Source of the DNA: Actinomycetes bacterium
GTDB taxonomy: Bacteria; Actinomycetota; Actinomycetes; JAHEKZ01
DNA length: 6,502 nt
Reading direction: 5' to 3'
NCBI GenBank assembly: GCA_027117675.1
Contig: JAJAYM010000109.1
Location: forward strand, 1-6,502
Within the stretch, counting starts at the first letter, position 1. Each line of letters begins with the position of its first letter. Shown piece after piece: positions 6,013 through 6,502 of the stretch. Below the pieces are notes generated by a model that did not search any database, was not told the origin of the DNA, and was given only the letters and a program-made list of their open reading frames with translations. The position numbers were made by a program, and so were the translations under genes.

Positions 6013-6019
6013 GAGGTGA
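6013..6019 (+). promoter_or_regulatory. Strong ribosome-binding site for the flavoenzyme gene
   Basis: GAGGTGA is a near-ideal Shine-Dalgarno sequence. Its GAGG core ends seven bases before the GTG at 6024. It decides that start over the in-frame GTG at 6051, which has only a weak AGG ahead of it. It is the best match in the window, suggesting that this gene is translated independently rather than by coupling to potC. Confidence 0.75.
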
Positions 6020-6023
6020 GAAC

Positions 6024-6502
6024 GTGTCTGGAGCCCTGTCCCAGGTCCCTGTGAGCCCCGCCAGCATCCGCGAGTCCCTGGCGGACGCTGAGCCGAAAGC
6101 TTTCTGGCTTGACGACCCCAGCGCCCCAGAGCCCCGCCCCCAACTGATCGAGCAGCTGCGGTGTGATCTGTTGATCGTGGGTGGCGGTTTCACCGGCCTC
6201 TGGGCGGCGCTGCTGGCCAAGGAGGAAGACCCTTCACTCGATGTCGTCCTGCTCGAGGGTGAACGCATCGGTTGGGCGGCAACCGGCCGAAACGGTGGCT
6301 TCGTTTCCTCCAGTCTGACCCACGGGCTGCCCAACGGGGTCGATCGGTTCGCCGACGAGGTACCGACGCTGCTGCGGCTCGGCGACCAGAACCTCGATGC
6401 CATCGAGGAGACCATCGCGCGCTACGGGATCGACGCCCAGTGGGAGCGCAACGGAGAGCTCACCGCCGCGTACGAGCAGTGGCAGGTCGACGAACTTGGC
6501 CA
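6024..6502 (+). CDS. FAD-dependent amine oxidoreductase, DAO/PuuB-like family (5' part, runs off the window)
   Basis: The first 159 codons of a GTG-started gene are present and stay open to the window edge. After about 47 residues, including AFWLDDPSAPEPRPQL, comes a Rossmann FAD-binding fold. DLLIVGGGFTGLW at 48-60 holds the GxGxxG-type turn. Glu78 ends the second strand (VVLLEGERIGW) and should bind the FAD ribose. GWAATGRNGGF at 83-93 is the flavin-contact motif typical of PuuB/OrdL-like members of the D-amino-acid oxidase family. PuuB oxidises gamma-glutamylputrescine; relatives oxidise glycine, sarcosine or other amines. Beside a polyamine importer and an aminobutyraldehyde dehydrogenase, oxidation of putrescine, a gamma-glutamylated form or another amine is plausible, but the substrate-binding half is missing. 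The 78-base gap after potC is probably still within the operon, although a separate promoter cannot be excluded. Confidence 0.85.
   Translation, partial: MSGALSQVPVSPASIRESLADAEPKAFWLDDPSAPEPRPQLIEQLRCDLLIVGGGFTGLWAALLAKEEDPSLDVVLLEGERIGWAATGRNGGFVSSSLTHGLPNGVDRFADEVPTLLRLGDQNLDAIEETIARYGIDAQWERNGELTAAYEQWQVDELG

Noticed and set aside
5505..6415. Two overlapping long minus-strand frames across potC, the gap and the flavoenzyme gene
   Set aside because: They overlap each other in different frames and lie opposite two well-supported genes. Their products are Ser/Arg/Pro-rich with no motifs.

Overview
The window comes from a high-GC bacterium, most likely an actinomycete. By eye the base composition is about 60-65% G+C. 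Codons favour G or C in the third position, one or two genes start with GTG, and the solute-binding protein carries a twin-arginine signal joined to a lipobox, a combination common in Actinobacteria. I cannot name a genus.

All six genes lie on the + strand, tightly packed, and read as one polyamine uptake and breakdown operon. In order they are: a gamma-aminobutyraldehyde dehydrogenase of the PatD/YdcW type (8-1495); a PotD/PotF-family polyamine-binding Tat lipoprotein (1551-2747); a PotA-type transport ATPase (2915-4081); a PotB-type permease (4078-5070); a PotC-type permease (5070-5945); and the first 159 codons of an FAD-dependent amine oxidoreductase of the DAO/PuuB-like family (6024, running off the end). 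The inferred logic is that PotD captures putrescine or spermidine outside the membrane and PotABC imports it. The flavoenzyme, or an aminotransferase outside the window, then converts the amine to an aldehyde, and the dehydrogenase oxidises 4-aminobutyraldehyde to GABA.

The ATPase and the two permeases are joined by stop/start overlaps (GTGA, then TGATG), which suggests translational coupling and fixed stoichiometry. The binding-protein gene is set apart by structured non-coding gaps. A perfect 7-bp inverted repeat lies just after the dehydrogenase stop. The 167-base potD-potA gap holds a weak hairpin with a U-rich run, then a long stem (17 pairs, two of them G-T/G-U) whose 54-base loop is filled by an 18-bp tandem repeat. 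This stem and repeat are the most unusual structure in the window. A plausible role is to uncouple expression of the abundant binding protein from that of the membrane components.

I found no tRNA, rRNA, CRISPR array, insertion sequence or clear strong terminator, and no gene-free stretch over 300 bases. The genes themselves belong to known families. The parts worth a second look are the intercistronic structures, changes at the predicted PotD ligand pocket, and the shared tyrosine in both permease EAA loops.
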